NCBI GenBank assembly: GCA_944381185.1
Contig: CALWKE010000001.1
Location: 1-64,000, forward strand
Direction of reading: 5' to 3'
DNA length: 64,000 nt
DNA from: an uncultured Clostridia bacterium
GTDB lineage: Bacteria; Bacillota; Clostridia; Christensenellales; UBA1242
Part shown: positions 15,491-23,075 of the stretch, piece after piece
Layout of the letters: the number at the start of each line of letters is the position of its first letter
How positions within the stretch are numbered: position 1 is the stretch's first letter
Made by a program: the position numbers and the translations under genes
The notes under the pieces: model-generated
What the model saw: only the letters and a program-made list of their open reading frames with translations
Database searches by the model: none
Told to the model about the DNA's origin: nothing

Positions 15491-16438
15491 TCAATGCTTT
15501 GTTGTCTTTTTTCTATTCATTAAAATTTGACCAAGTAATAAACTTCTCGCATTAAATTCATCTTCTTTGAGTTCTTCAATACCATCTTCTTGATTTTCTT
15601 CAATTTTGTTTTTTACTGAAATAAGATTAGCAAGTTCTTCTCGCCTTTTATCTTCAAGCCAAGATTTCATATAATTTTTATCAACTTTTATTGAAGTATT
15701 AACATCTCCATCAACTAATGACTCATCAACTAAAACTTTTGCTCCACTATTTGCAAGCATTTTAGATGTTCTATCAAAAAGTTTTGTTTCAAAATCCTCA
15801 TTTATTTTCAAATGCCTGTCACTATTAATGTTTAAATATGAATCCGATATATGAGAACAAAACATTTCATCAAAATTATCTTCTTGAACACACCTATGTA
15901 ATCTTCTTGACTTATCAAAATGCCCATGTTTTTGTTTTACGAGATTTAAAAGTGTTTCTTGGGCTACTTGTCCATTTTCATCTTTTAACTCGTTTATTGT
16001 ATCACTAACCGCCTGAAGTTCTTCAATATCTTCAGTCTTAACCAACTTTGAAACTTTTTTATCAGTTTTAACAAACTGCATTTTGCTCAAAAGTTCATCT
16101 TCACTAATGCTAGGATTTGTCTTAATTTCTTGAGCATCATCTTCTTTCTTTTTAACAACTCTTTCATATACCTTTTGAACTTCTGGCTTTTTCTTTGACT
16201 TTTTTATTTTCTTTTCAGCATTTTTAGTTTTCTTTTTAAAAATTAATTTTGGTTTATCATTCTGTTCGCTCTTGTCAACTTCTTCGTTTGATTTAACTTT
16301 GTTTTCTTCATTAACTTTGTTTGTTTCATCAGTTTTCTTTTTTTTATTAACTTTAAAGAATAATGAAATAAAAACAAACATAACCACCAAAACTGAAGCA
16401 ATAATCATAATTGGATTTGAAATTAAAAATTTAATCAT
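15491..16438 (-). CDS. Membrane-anchored Lys-rich protein encoded with floA
   Basis: 315 residues. Residues 1-32 are one membrane segment (MIKFLISNPIMIIASVLVVMF...). Residues 33-115 are extremely rich in Lys, Glu and Asn and likely extended. The remainder has helices with several HxxR and Cys residues but no family signature that I recognise. It lies 14 bases downstream of floA with a strong GGAGGTG site, so the two are almost certainly co-transcribed. In many Firmicutes floA follows an nfeD gene; none is seen here, and this protein occupies the partner position. A role at FloA membrane assemblies is inference only. Confidence 0.75.
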   Translation of the reverse strand: MIKFLISNPIMIIASVLVVMFVFISLFFKVNKKKKTDETNKVNEENKVKSNEEVDKSEQNDKPKLIFKKKTKNAEKKIKKSKKKPEVQKVYERVVKKKEDDAQEIKTNPSISEDELLSKMQFVKTDKKVSKLVKTEDIEELQAVSDTINELKDENGQVAQETLLNLVKQKHGHFDKSRRLHRCVQEDNFDEMFCSHISDSYLNINSDRHLKINEDFETKLFDRTSKMLANSGAKVLVDESLVDGDVNTSIKVDKNYMKSWLEDKRREELANLISVKNKIEENQEDGIEELKEDEFNARSLLLGQILMNRKKTTKH

Positions 16439-16452
16439 TTTTTCACCTCCAA

Positions 16453-17631
16453 CTATTTATTTGTTGAGTCATCATTATTATTCTTTTTTTGAGCGGCTGC
16501 AAGGCTTGCAAACCTAGCAGCAAGTGGATTGAGTGGTGGAGAAAATGAATTTGAACCAGATGAGTATCCTGAAGCACTCGACATTATTGGTTTTGGTTGA
16601 GGCGTAATATCTTTTTTAGAACTAATTTTTTCAGCCTTTTCTTCTTCAGTTCTGCTCAATGATTTTCTCATAGCAGTATCAGCTTGAATATTTTGCATTT
16701 CATAATAATCATTTACCGAAATTTTACCTGAAGAAAGTGCTTTGGCAAGAGCCTTTGGAACTTCTGCTTCCGCTCTAATAACCTCTGCACGCATTTCTTG
16801 AACACGAGCCTTCATTTCATTTTCGGCAGCAATAGCCATACTTTTTCTTTCTTCTGCCTTTGACTGTGCAATACGTTTTTCTGCTTCTGCCCTTGCAATA
16901 TTAAGTTCAGCATCAATATTTCTTCCAACATCAATATCAGCAATATCAAGTGACGAAATATAATATGCAGTTCCACGGTCAAGCCCCTTTTCAAGAACAG
17001 TTGAAGAAATCAGTTCTGGGCTTTCCAAAATCATTTTATGCGAATCGGTTGAACCTACTGTTGTAACGATACCTTCACCAACACGGGCAATAATTGTATC
17101 TTCACCCGCACCCGAAATTTGCATAAGCATGTTAGAAACAACTGTAACTTTTGCTTTAACAATAAGTTCAATACCATCTTTGGCAACAGCAGAAATTTCA
17201 GGTGTTTCAATAATTTTAGGAACGACGGTATTTCTAACAGCCTCATAAACATCACGACCAGCAAGGTCAATTGCCTTTGCTTTTTGAACAGTTAAGTCAA
17301 TATTTGCTGAAAATGCAGCAACAAGTGCTTTCACAACATTTTCAACGTTTCCACCAGCCATATAGTGAGTTTCAAGTTCATCAACTGTGATTTTTAAACC
17401 CGCTTTTCGAGCAGTGATGTAATTAAGAGTAATAAGTTGACAATCTACCTTTCGAAGTTTCATACCAATAAGTTTTATCATTGAAATATGTGCAGAAGAA
17501 ACGAGTGCCCTAAACCAAAGCTTAAATGGCACAAGAACCAATATAACAACTATTGCAGCAATAATCAAAACACCTAAAATTGATAGGCCAACAATCCAAC
17601 CAACACTTAAATTTGCTGCCGCAAGAAACAT
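16453..17631 (-). CDS. floA: Flotillin-like protein FloA
   Basis: 392 residues from the ATG at 17631, chosen because AAAGGAGGGA lies just upstream and the protein then begins with the family membrane hairpin region (SVGWIVGLSILGVLIIAAIVVILVL is one long segment). The body matches bacterial FloA: KLRKVDCQLITLNYITARKAG, then NIDLTVQKAKAIDLAGRDV, then a long Ala/Glu-rich coiled coil (about 265-330). FloA forms membrane foci that organise secretion and cell-wall enzymes. It is longer than the usual roughly 330 residues: a low-complexity tail rich in Ser, Pro and Asn extends beyond the coiled coil. Confidence 0.93.
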   Translation of the reverse strand: MFLAAANLSVGWIVGLSILGVLIIAAIVVILVLVPFKLWFRALVSSAHISMIKLIGMKLRKVDCQLITLNYITARKAGLKITVDELETHYMAGGNVENVVKALVAAFSANIDLTVQKAKAIDLAGRDVYEAVRNTVVPKIIETPEISAVAKDGIELIVKAKVTVVSNMLMQISGAGEDTIIARVGEGIVTTVGSTDSHKMILESPELISSTVLEKGLDRGTAYYISSLDIADIDVGRNIDAELNIARAEAEKRIAQSKAEERKSMAIAAENEMKARVQEMRAEVIRAEAEVPKALAKALSSGKISVNDYYEMQNIQADTAMRKSLSRTEEEKAEKISSKKDITPQPKPIMSSASGYSSGSNSFSPPLNPLAARFASLAAAQKKNNNDDSTNK

Positions 17632-17655
17632 ACTCGTCCCTCCTTTTGCTTTTAT

Positions 17656-17684
17656 ATTATAACATAATAACGAATAAAAATCAA
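17656..17684 (-). promoter_or_regulatory. Promoter of floA
   Basis: Minus strand: -35 TTGATT (17679-17684), 17-base spacer, -10 TATAAT (17656-17661), about 25 bases before the floA start. Confidence 0.75.
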
Positions 17685-17780
17685 TACTCACCTTAAAAAT
17701 AATTATATTAATATAACAAATTATATCTATTATAATAAAATAAAAAATGCAAAATATTATCATTTTGCATTAAAAATATA

Positions 17781-18389
17781 TCAATAATCATATTTTGAGT
17801 TATCTTTTATATTTTTTTCAATTTTCAATTTATAAAAAAATCCATACTTTTTTCTAGCATCAATATCCGCTTGTTCATACCTATAAACAACCGCTTCATA
17901 AGTATTTTTAAAATCAATTTCCCCCGAGTATTTGCATTTATATTTTTTTAAAAACTTAATTGAATATTTTTGTGCATCTCTTTCAACTGATTGATTGTTA
18001 TACATAACATTATCAGTTGACGAAGAAAAATATCCCGCCCAATTTCTCTTCCATTTTTTTGCCGTAAACTCATACCACTTAAGTTCTCTTGAAACAACCG
18101 AAAATTGATAAGCATGCCTTGTTTCATGAACAATTGTTTCCATTGCATGAAAACGAAATTTTGGTTCATACAGAAGATTTTCATTTAGCACAATTTTTTT
18201 CATGCCATTTATAACTGTAAACGCTCCAAAACAATTCCAATTTTCGTCATCTTTTAATTCAAGTTTAAGTGGTTCAATATTTAATTTTTTTGCTACTTTT
18301 TTTTCTAATGCAATAAATACCTTTAATCTTTTTTCGGGGTTCAAATTCTTCCACTTTTTTAATTTAAATTTTGAAAATAAAAACAACAT
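17781..18389 (-). CDS. Putative zinc metallopeptidase (HExxH protein)
   Basis: 202 residues, no clear signal peptide. The motif ETIVHETRHAYQ is a canonical HExxH zinc site, and VERDAQKYSIKFL about 50 residues later could give the third ligand as a gluzincin-type ExxxD helix. The rest is basic and Tyr-rich. I do not recognise the family; it recalls the small bacterial DUF zincins related to ImmA/IrrE or SprT domains. AGGTGAT precedes the ATG. It stands alone, divergent from the OGG-type glycosylase gene. The target is unknown. Confidence 0.7.
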   Translation of the reverse strand: MLFLFSKFKLKKWKNLNPEKRLKVFIALEKKVAKKLNIEPLKLELKDDENWNCFGAFTVINGMKKIVLNENLLYEPKFRFHAMETIVHETRHAYQFSVVSRELKWYEFTAKKWKRNWAGYFSSSTDNVMYNNQSVERDAQKYSIKFLKKYKCKYSGEIDFKNTYEAVVYRYEQADIDARKKYGFFYKLKIEKNIKDNSKYDY

Positions 18390-18443
18390 ATTATCACCTA
18401 TATAAATTTTATCATAAAATCACTTTGTCAACAATTATTTTAT

Positions 18444-18471
18444 TTGATATTGCTAAAAAATATTATATAAT
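18444..18471 (+). promoter_or_regulatory. Promoter of the OGG glycosylase gene (leaderless)
   Basis: -35 TTGATA (18444-18449), 16-base spacer, -10 TATAAT (18466-18471), then six bases and ATG. The start codon falls at the predicted +1. Confidence 0.75.
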
Positions 18472-18477
18472 GTATAT

Positions 18478-19338
18478 ATGATTTACAAATTAGACAAAAA
18501 TAAAATATTGGTTTTAGATAAAACTCAATTTAATCCCGAACATATTCTAGAGTGTGGACAGGTTTTTAGATATGGCAAAGATGAAAATAATAACTATTTT
18601 GTTATTTCAAAAAACCATAAGGCAACAATTGTTGAATATCCTGATTATTATGAAATTAATAGTGATGACCCAAACTATTTTGTTAACTATTTTGATTTAA
18701 ACACAGACTATAACAAAATCAAACAACATCTCAAACAAAATAAAACCATGTCACCTATGATTGATTTCGGCTACGGAATAAGAATTTTAAAAGCAGACCC
18801 TGAAGAAATTATTTATGCCTTTATAATTTCACAAAACAATAATATTAAGCGTATACAAAAAATAATTGACAAAATGTGCTCTGTTGGTGAAAAATGCAAT
18901 GGTTATAATGCCTTTCCAACTTCAAAAATTTTATGTAATGAACCTGAAGAATTTTTTGCAAATCTAGGTGCAGGATACCGTGATAAATTTTTAAAACAAA
19001 CTGCCGAAACCCTTTCAAAAATCAATATTGATGATATAAAAAACCTTTCAACCGATAAACTCTATGATTACCTATTAAGTTTAAAAGGTATTGGTCCAAA
19101 AGTTGCTAGTTGTATTTTGTTGTTTGGATTTGGCAGAACCAACAAATTCCCTGTTGACACTTGGATTGAACAAGTCTATTACAATCATTTTTCTAAAGAA
19201 AAAAGAACAAGACCTGAAATTCAAAAATATCTTGAAGATGAATTTAAAGATTATTCAGGACTTGCCCAACAATATTTGTTTTATTACGAACGCTCAAACC
19301 CCACAAAAAATAAAAGGACAGACGGCATTAGTCTATAA
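18478..19338 (+). CDS. ogg: 8-oxoguanine DNA glycosylase (OGG type)
   Basis: 286 residues. The N-terminal beta domain contains CGQVFRYGKD, typical for the OGG/AlkA fold. The helix-hairpin-helix-GPD region carries LKGIGPKVASCILLFGFGR, with the catalytic Lys expected in the hairpin, and NKFPVDTWIEQV with the active-site Asp. It excises 8-oxoguanine opposite C and cleaves the strand as a bifunctional glycosylase/lyase. Length and motifs fit bacterial OGG of Clostridia. The gene has no ribosome site, and its promoter geometry predicts a leaderless message. A strong terminator follows. Confidence 0.9.
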   Translation: MIYKLDKNKILVLDKTQFNPEHILECGQVFRYGKDENNNYFVISKNHKATIVEYPDYYEINSDDPNYFVNYFDLNTDYNKIKQHLKQNKTMSPMIDFGYGIRILKADPEEIIYAFIISQNNNIKRIQKIIDKMCSVGEKCNGYNAFPTSKILCNEPEEFFANLGAGYRDKFLKQTAETLSKINIDDIKNLSTDKLYDYLLSLKGIGPKVASCILLFGFGRTNKFPVDTWIEQVYYNHFSKEKRTRPEIQKYLEDEFKDYSGLAQQYLFYYERSNPTKNKRTDGISL

Positions 19339-19354
19339 TTTTTGGAACTAATAT

Positions 19355-19390
19355 AAAAAGGAACTTTGCTATTTTTATAAAGTTCCTTTT
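19355..19390. terminator. Bidirectional terminator after the OGG glycosylase gene
   Basis: Stem AAAAGGAACTTT/AAAGTTCCTTTT with a 12-base loop between two convergent genes. Confidence 0.85.
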
Positions 19391-19435
19391 CTTTTCTGCT
19401 AGTTTATAAATTTATCAACTGTAGTCTGTTTTTAC

Positions 19436-19840
19436 TTAACAAACAGTTTCAGGACTTGTGTATAATGAGTGAATTTTTGCAGACATATTGTTCAAATAAA
19501 ATACTTCAAAAATTTTATCATTTTCACTATATATCTTTTTTAATCTTGGATTTTCTTCAAGCATCTGCCTTTTTGCTTCAGCTCTTTCATCAAAAACAGC
19601 CTCACCACTAACCCTAATCCACCTATCTTCACCAATAACAGCACAAAGTTCTATTTTAGGATTTTTCTTCATTTGCTTATAAGCATTTTTATGATTATTT
19701 GTATAAAAATACACCTTATCTTCAAATGCACAAACAGCATTAAACGGACGAACATTTGGTTGCCCATCATCACTTGTTGCAAAGAAAAATGTTTCAGCTT
19801 GTTTTAAAATTTTTAAAACTCTTTCATATGCTCCACTCAT
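19436..19840 (-). CDS. Pyridoxamine 5'-phosphate oxidase-like protein
   Basis: 134 residues, one split-barrel flavin domain. The pattern ETFFFATSDDGQPNVRPFNAV, then VYFYTNNHKNAYKQMKKNPKIELCAV and WIRVSGEAVF is that of the short PNPOx-like putative flavin reductases common in Clostridia. They bind FMN or F420; the substrate cannot be inferred. GAGGTGG precedes the ATG. Single gene. Confidence 0.88.
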   Translation of the reverse strand: MSGAYERVLKILKQAETFFFATSDDGQPNVRPFNAVCAFEDKVYFYTNNHKNAYKQMKKNPKIELCAVIGEDRWIRVSGEAVFDERAEAKRQMLEENPRLKKIYSENDKIFEVFYLNNMSAKIHSLYTSPETVC

Positions 19841-19916
19841 AAATTACCACCTCAATAAACTAACTATATAATATCATTATTATATGAAAATCACAAGCAA
19901 TTAATAAAAACAAAAT

Positions 19917-19941
19917 AAAAAAGTGGCAGTGCCACTTTTTT
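19917..19941 (-). terminator. Terminator of the rplU-prp-rpmA operon
   Basis: Stem AAAAAAGTGGC/GCCACTTTTTT with a 3-base loop, 8 bases after the rpmA stop. Confidence 0.9.
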
Positions 19942-19948
19942 GTCTTAA

Positions 19949-20236
19949 TTATTTTTGAGCTGGAATAACACAAACTCTTTTTTTGTCTTTTCCAAACTTT
20001 TCAAATTTAACAACACCATCAATTTTAGCATAAAGAGTATCATCATCACCAATACCAACATTTTCACCAGGATGAACATTTGTTCCTCTTTGTCTAACAA
20101 TAATGTTGCCACCTTTAACGGTTTCACCAGAATATTTTTTAACACCAAGTCGTTGAGCATTTGAGTCACGGCCATTTTTAACTGAACCGCCACCCTTGTG
20201 GTGAGCAAATAACTGGATATTAATAAAGTTAGTCAT
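19949..20236 (-). CDS. rpmA: Ribosomal protein bL27
   Basis: 95 residues, a component of the large subunit near the peptidyl transferase centre. It starts with an N-terminal extension [10 protein letters not shown] before [15 protein letters not shown]. In Firmicutes this extension is removed by the protease Prp, whose gene overlaps this one by 4 bases, so cleavage after LF is expected. GGAGG lies about 9 bases before ATG. Confidence 0.97.
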   Translation of the reverse strand: MTNFINIQLFAHHKGGGSVKNGRDSNAQRLGVKKYSGETVKGGNIIVRQRGTNVHPGENVGIGDDDTLYAKIDGVVKFEKFGKDKKRVCVIPAQK

Positions 20237-20568
20237 AAGCTTTTTACCTCCAATTCAATATAGTCTGAAAAACTTTCATAAAGGTCAGAAATTCCACAAA
20301 GCATCGTATCCAAAATTGCAGATACTTGAATTTCTTGTTTTTCATCAAGTTTTTCTGGTAAAGTGAATTTTAAATAACCTCGTTCGTCATCTCTTTTCAT
20401 ATCAAGTTCAACCAAAGCAATCATAAGCAAACCTAAAACTGCTGTTTGAACAATACTCGAAAGCGAAGCACAAACAATGTCTTCACCCTTTTCTCCGTAG
20501 TTTGTGTGACCATCACACTCTACTTCAAAAATTTTATTATCTTTTTTACTGATTACAACTTTTGTCAT
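20233..20568 (-). CDS. prp: Ribosomal-processing cysteine protease Prp
   Basis: 111 residues. The motif [20 protein letters not shown] contains the catalytic His and Cys of the YsxB/Prp family. The enzyme removes the N-terminal extension of bL27. The gene lies between rplU and rpmA, exactly as in Bacillus and Staphylococcus, with start/stop overlap to rpmA. Confidence 0.96.
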   Translation of the reverse strand: MTKVVISKKDNKIFEVECDGHTNYGEKGEDIVCASLSSIVQTAVLGLLMIALVELDMKRDDERGYLKFTLPEKLDEKQEIQVSAILDTMLCGISDLYESFSDYIELEVKSL

Positions 20569-20581
20569 TTAATCACACCTG

Positions 20582-20890
20582 TTATTTTTCAATTGAAATA
20601 ACTTTAAGTTTTGTGTATGGTTGACGATGACCTTGCTTTCTGCGAACATTCTTTTTAGCTTTGTATCTGTAAACAACAACTTTTTTGTCTTTACCAAATT
20701 CCAAAACTTCACAAACAGCTTTAGCCTTTTTGCTATTAGCAGATGCAATTTCAACCTTATCACCATCAGCAACAAGCAAACATGGAAGTTCAACTTTATC
20801 ACCAACTTTAGCATCTAACTTTTCAGCTTTAAAATAGGTGTTTGGTTCAACCTTATATTGTTTGCCACCAACTTCAACGATTGCATACAT
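20582..20890 (-). CDS. rplU: Ribosomal protein bL21
   Basis: 102 residues, large-subunit protein that contacts 23S rRNA. It begins MYAIVEVGGKQYKVEPN and has the basic C-terminal KKNVRRKQGHRQPYTKLKV. I use the ATG at 20890 because it matches the family N-terminus and has GAGGAGG about 11 bases upstream; an in-frame extension of 15 codons is not supported. Confidence 0.97.
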   Translation of the reverse strand: MYAIVEVGGKQYKVEPNTYFKAEKLDAKVGDKVELPCLLVADGDKVEIASANSKKAKAVCEVLEFGKDKKVVVYRYKAKKNVRRKQGHRQPYTKLKVISIEK

Positions 20891-20982
20891 AATTTGGTAT
20901 CCTCCTCTCTCCAGTCTCACTGCGAAGGTGCACAAAAATTTTGTGACTTAAACATAATAAAAAAACCTTTTGCAAGTGGCAC
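20891..20982 (-). promoter_or_regulatory. Long 5' leader of rplU, possible r-protein autoregulatory leader
   Basis: About 90 bases separate the predicted start from the rplU ATG. The RNA contains CACAAAATTTTTGTG, a strong hairpin, then GCACCTTCGCAGTGAGACTGGAG before the ribosome site. An L21 leader motif is known in low-GC Gram-positives, and position and length fit, but I cannot confirm the consensus by eye. Confidence 0.45.
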
Positions 20983-20988
20983 GCTAAT

Positions 20989-21017
20989 AATTTAACACTT
21001 ACAAATGGTTTTGTCAA
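20989..21017 (-). promoter_or_regulatory. Promoter of rplU-prp-rpmA
   Basis: Minus strand: -35 TTGACA (21012-21017), 17-base spacer, -10 TAAATT (20989-20994). Confidence 0.8.
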
Positions 21018-21041
21018 GGTTTTTAAATATAAATAATATTA

Positions 21042-21896
21042 TTATAATAATTTCATTGCCTGATAAAATTCAATTTCGGATAATGTGTTAACAATATCAT
21101 AATTTTCATCAAGAAAAATAAAATTATAAAAATGATTATCATCAATAAATTTAAAAAGTGAATAAAGAGAAGTTTTTGATGAAACATAAATGTTTCTTTC
21201 AAGCAATCCTTTAGAAATTAATTTAAACTTCCGTTCTGCAAAAAGTGACCTTTTAAATGAAGTATCTTTTGCAGATGAAAAAAGCAAAAATGCAAGGTTA
21301 ACACAAACAAAACCAAGTGTAAAATTAAATTCAAAAAAGAAAGAAATCAAAAACAATAAAAACAAAAAAACTATAACAAAAAGCGATATCTTTTTTGTTA
21401 AATTCAAAGCTCTTTTTCTGTTCATTTTTTTTGACAAAAAAGATAATATCAGCCTTCCACAATCAAGTGGATAAATTGGCAAAATATTAAATAAAAAAAT
21501 TGATAAATTTGCAATCAAAACATCATTTAAATAAATGTATGATTCAGGAAAAAACCAAAAAGAAAGATAACATAAAACAACAACAAATAAATTAAAAAGA
21601 GGCCCAACAACAACAATTTTAATCTCGTCATTTAATGTGAAGTCATCAAGTCCTTCAAGTGACGCACCAAAAAATGTTAGATGAATTTTAGTTGCCATGT
21701 AACCGAGTTTTTTAGCAACAAAAAAGTGTGCAAGTTCATGTAAGCACACAAAAATCACAAAGAAAAAATAAAGTCTCATTTCATCTAAAAAATATGCGAG
21801 AACAAATATAAAAACAAACGAAAAACCAATTTTAAAGAATTTAAAAGAAAATTCAATTTTTCGCAAAAAATGTCTAATTTGGTTGAATATTTGCAT
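21042..21896 (-). CDS. spoIVFB: SpoIVFB-like M50 membrane metalloprotease
   Basis: 284 residues with several membrane segments. The zinc motif CLHELAHFFVAKKLG lies in an early helix, and ILPIYPLDCGRLILSF supplies the third ligand Asp; both are site-2-protease signatures. In Bacillus SpoIVFB cleaves pro-sigma-K in the mother cell. Here the same gene order (min genes, spoIVFB, rplU, prp, rpmA) supports orthology, but no SpoIVFA-like gene is present. The C-terminal 60 residues include an IFLDENYDIVNTLSE stretch, which may be a reduced CBS-like region. No ribosome site is seen; translation may couple to the gene 24 bases upstream. Confidence 0.85.
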   Translation of the reverse strand: MQIFNQIRHFLRKIEFSFKFFKIGFSFVFIFVLAYFLDEMRLYFFFVIFVCLHELAHFFVAKKLGYMATKIHLTFFGASLEGLDDFTLNDEIKIVVVGPLFNLFVVVLCYLSFWFFPESYIYLNDVLIANLSIFLFNILPIYPLDCGRLILSFLSKKMNRKRALNLTKKISLFVIVFLFLLFLISFFFEFNFTLGFVCVNLAFLLFSSAKDTSFKRSLFAERKFKLISKGLLERNIYVSSKTSLYSLFKFIDDNHFYNFIFLDENYDIVNTLSEIEFYQAMKLL

Positions 21897-21920
21897 TGTT
21901 TTTAATAAATTATATGATTT

Positions 21921-22172
21921 TTAATTTTTATTTAGAACATTTAAAAACAAATAATCGTCAATCAAACATGAAATTTCAACATAATAGTTATTATTTTTTA
22001 AAACTTTAATACTCATTGAAAGATTGTCTTTTTCAATATTTGTATAATTAGAAAAACATTCAAAAATATCACTTTTTAAATTTCTAAAAAGTTGAATTGG
22101 CAATTCGTACTTATCGTTAGAAAGTTGTTTTTTTATATCATCTTCAATTATTTTTTTATTCAAATTTTTCAT
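21921..22172 (-). CDS. minE: MinE-like cell division topological factor
   Basis: 83 residues. The segment LKSDIFECFSNYTNIEKDNLSMSIKV followed by YYVEISCLI matches the alpha-beta pattern of the MinE topological specificity domain. MinE stimulates MinD and makes it oscillate, which keeps Z-rings away from poles. The gene overlaps the end of the MinD-like gene by 17 bases, the usual minDE order. The N-terminal anti-MinCD region is short and divergent. Identification rests on context plus pattern. Confidence 0.7.
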   Translation of the reverse strand: MKNLNKKIIEDDIKKQLSNDKYELPIQLFRNLKSDIFECFSNYTNIEKDNLSMSIKVLKNNNYYVEISCLIDDYLFLNVLNKN

Positions 22173-22932
22173 AAAATCTTCTCCTTAATAATCCTAAAAA
22201 GCCTTTATATTTATCTTTATAACCACTATATATTTTTTTATTTTGAATTATTGAAGTTGTTAATTTTTTAAAAAAAATCCTTTTTTTAATAGCATCTTTT
22301 TTTAATAAAAAATAGTTATTTTTATAAAACTTTGGAACAACAAAAATAATTTCTCTTTTAAGTATCTCTTCTATCTCTTTTTCCCCTAAAAAATTACCCT
22401 TAATTTCACCTATCACCCTTGCCATGTTCAGAATAATTTTTTGATTTTTTATATTGCTATAATAGCATGCCTTTTGAAGCAGTTTTGCTGAATTTCTAAT
22501 TGTTATATTTCCATTACTACATATTAAAATTATCTCATTTGAACATTCTAAAAACAGTGACAAATTTTTCATATTTAATGAATTTACATCAATTAGAATG
22601 TAATCAAAAAAACTAGAGAGTTCTTCAACAAAAAATTTAATAAGTTCAAAGTGTAGCAAATAATCAAAACTTGCTGAATTGCTTTTAATGTAAAACAAAT
22701 TATAGTTTGCTTTGTTAACAACTTCTTTTAATGATAAATTTCCAACTAAATATTCTTTTAAATCAACATCTTCATCAGTTTCAAATTTTAATGATAAATT
22801 ATTAATACCAAAGTATCCGTCAAAAACACAAACTTTATTTTTTGAAATTGATAACTCTTTAGATAATTCATAAATAATACTAGTCTTCCCAATTCCACCC
22901 GCACTTGATATAAAACTAATTATTCTACACAT
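22156..22932 (-). CDS. minD: MinD-like ATPase lacking the signature lysine
   Basis: 258 residues, deviant Walker-type ParA/MinD fold. The P-loop reads SSAGGIGKTS (9-18): the second Lys (GKT) is present, but the signature Lys of KGGxGKT is Ala11. The DSPAG motif of MinD is replaced by DVNSL, while switch I (FDGYFGINNLSL) is recognisable. The C-terminus FLGLLRRRFYEKFE is a good amphipathic membrane-targeting helix like that of MinD. Partner minE overlaps downstream; no minC is present. The start has no ribosome site, and the -10 TATTAT lies exactly 6 bases before ATG. It may bind the membrane but have altered ATP hydrolysis. Confidence 0.8.
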   Translation of the reverse strand: MCRIISFISSAGGIGKTSIIYELSKELSISKNKVCVFDGYFGINNLSLKFETDEDVDLKEYLVGNLSLKEVVNKANYNLFYIKSNSASFDYLLHFELIKFFVEELSSFFDYILIDVNSLNMKNLSLFLECSNEIILICSNGNITIRNSAKLLQKACYYSNIKNQKIILNMARVIGEIKGNFLGEKEIEEILKREIIFVVPKFYKNNYFLLKKDAIKKRIFFKKLTTSIIQNKKIYSGYKDKYKGFLGLLRRRFYEKFE

Positions 22933-22938
22933 AACTAC

Positions 22939-22944
22939 ATAATA
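22939..22944 (-). promoter_or_regulatory. -10 box of minD-like gene (leaderless geometry)
   Basis: TATTAT on the minus strand, then six bases, then the ATG at 22932. The -35 region is weak. No Shine-Dalgarno sequence lies between. Confidence 0.5.
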
Positions 22945-23030
22945 ACTAAATTTTATGTTTTAAGTAAAATCAAAAACAATTTATCTTATGTCTTCTTTTG
23001 TAAATATTTGCAAAAATATTTGTTTTGTAT

Positions 23031-23059
23031 TTGTAACAATTAAAAAAATATTATATAAT
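23031..23059 (+). promoter_or_regulatory. Promoter of the MreB-like gene
   Basis: -35 TTGTAA (23031-23036), 17-base spacer, -10 TATAAT (23054-23059), 16 bases before ATG with GAGGT between. Confidence 0.75.
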
Positions 23060-23075
23060 AAATTTAGAGGTTAAT

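Noticed and set aside
17632-17763. N-terminal extension of floA by 44 codons
   Set aside because: It covers the promoter and ribosome site, and the family starts at the internal ATG.
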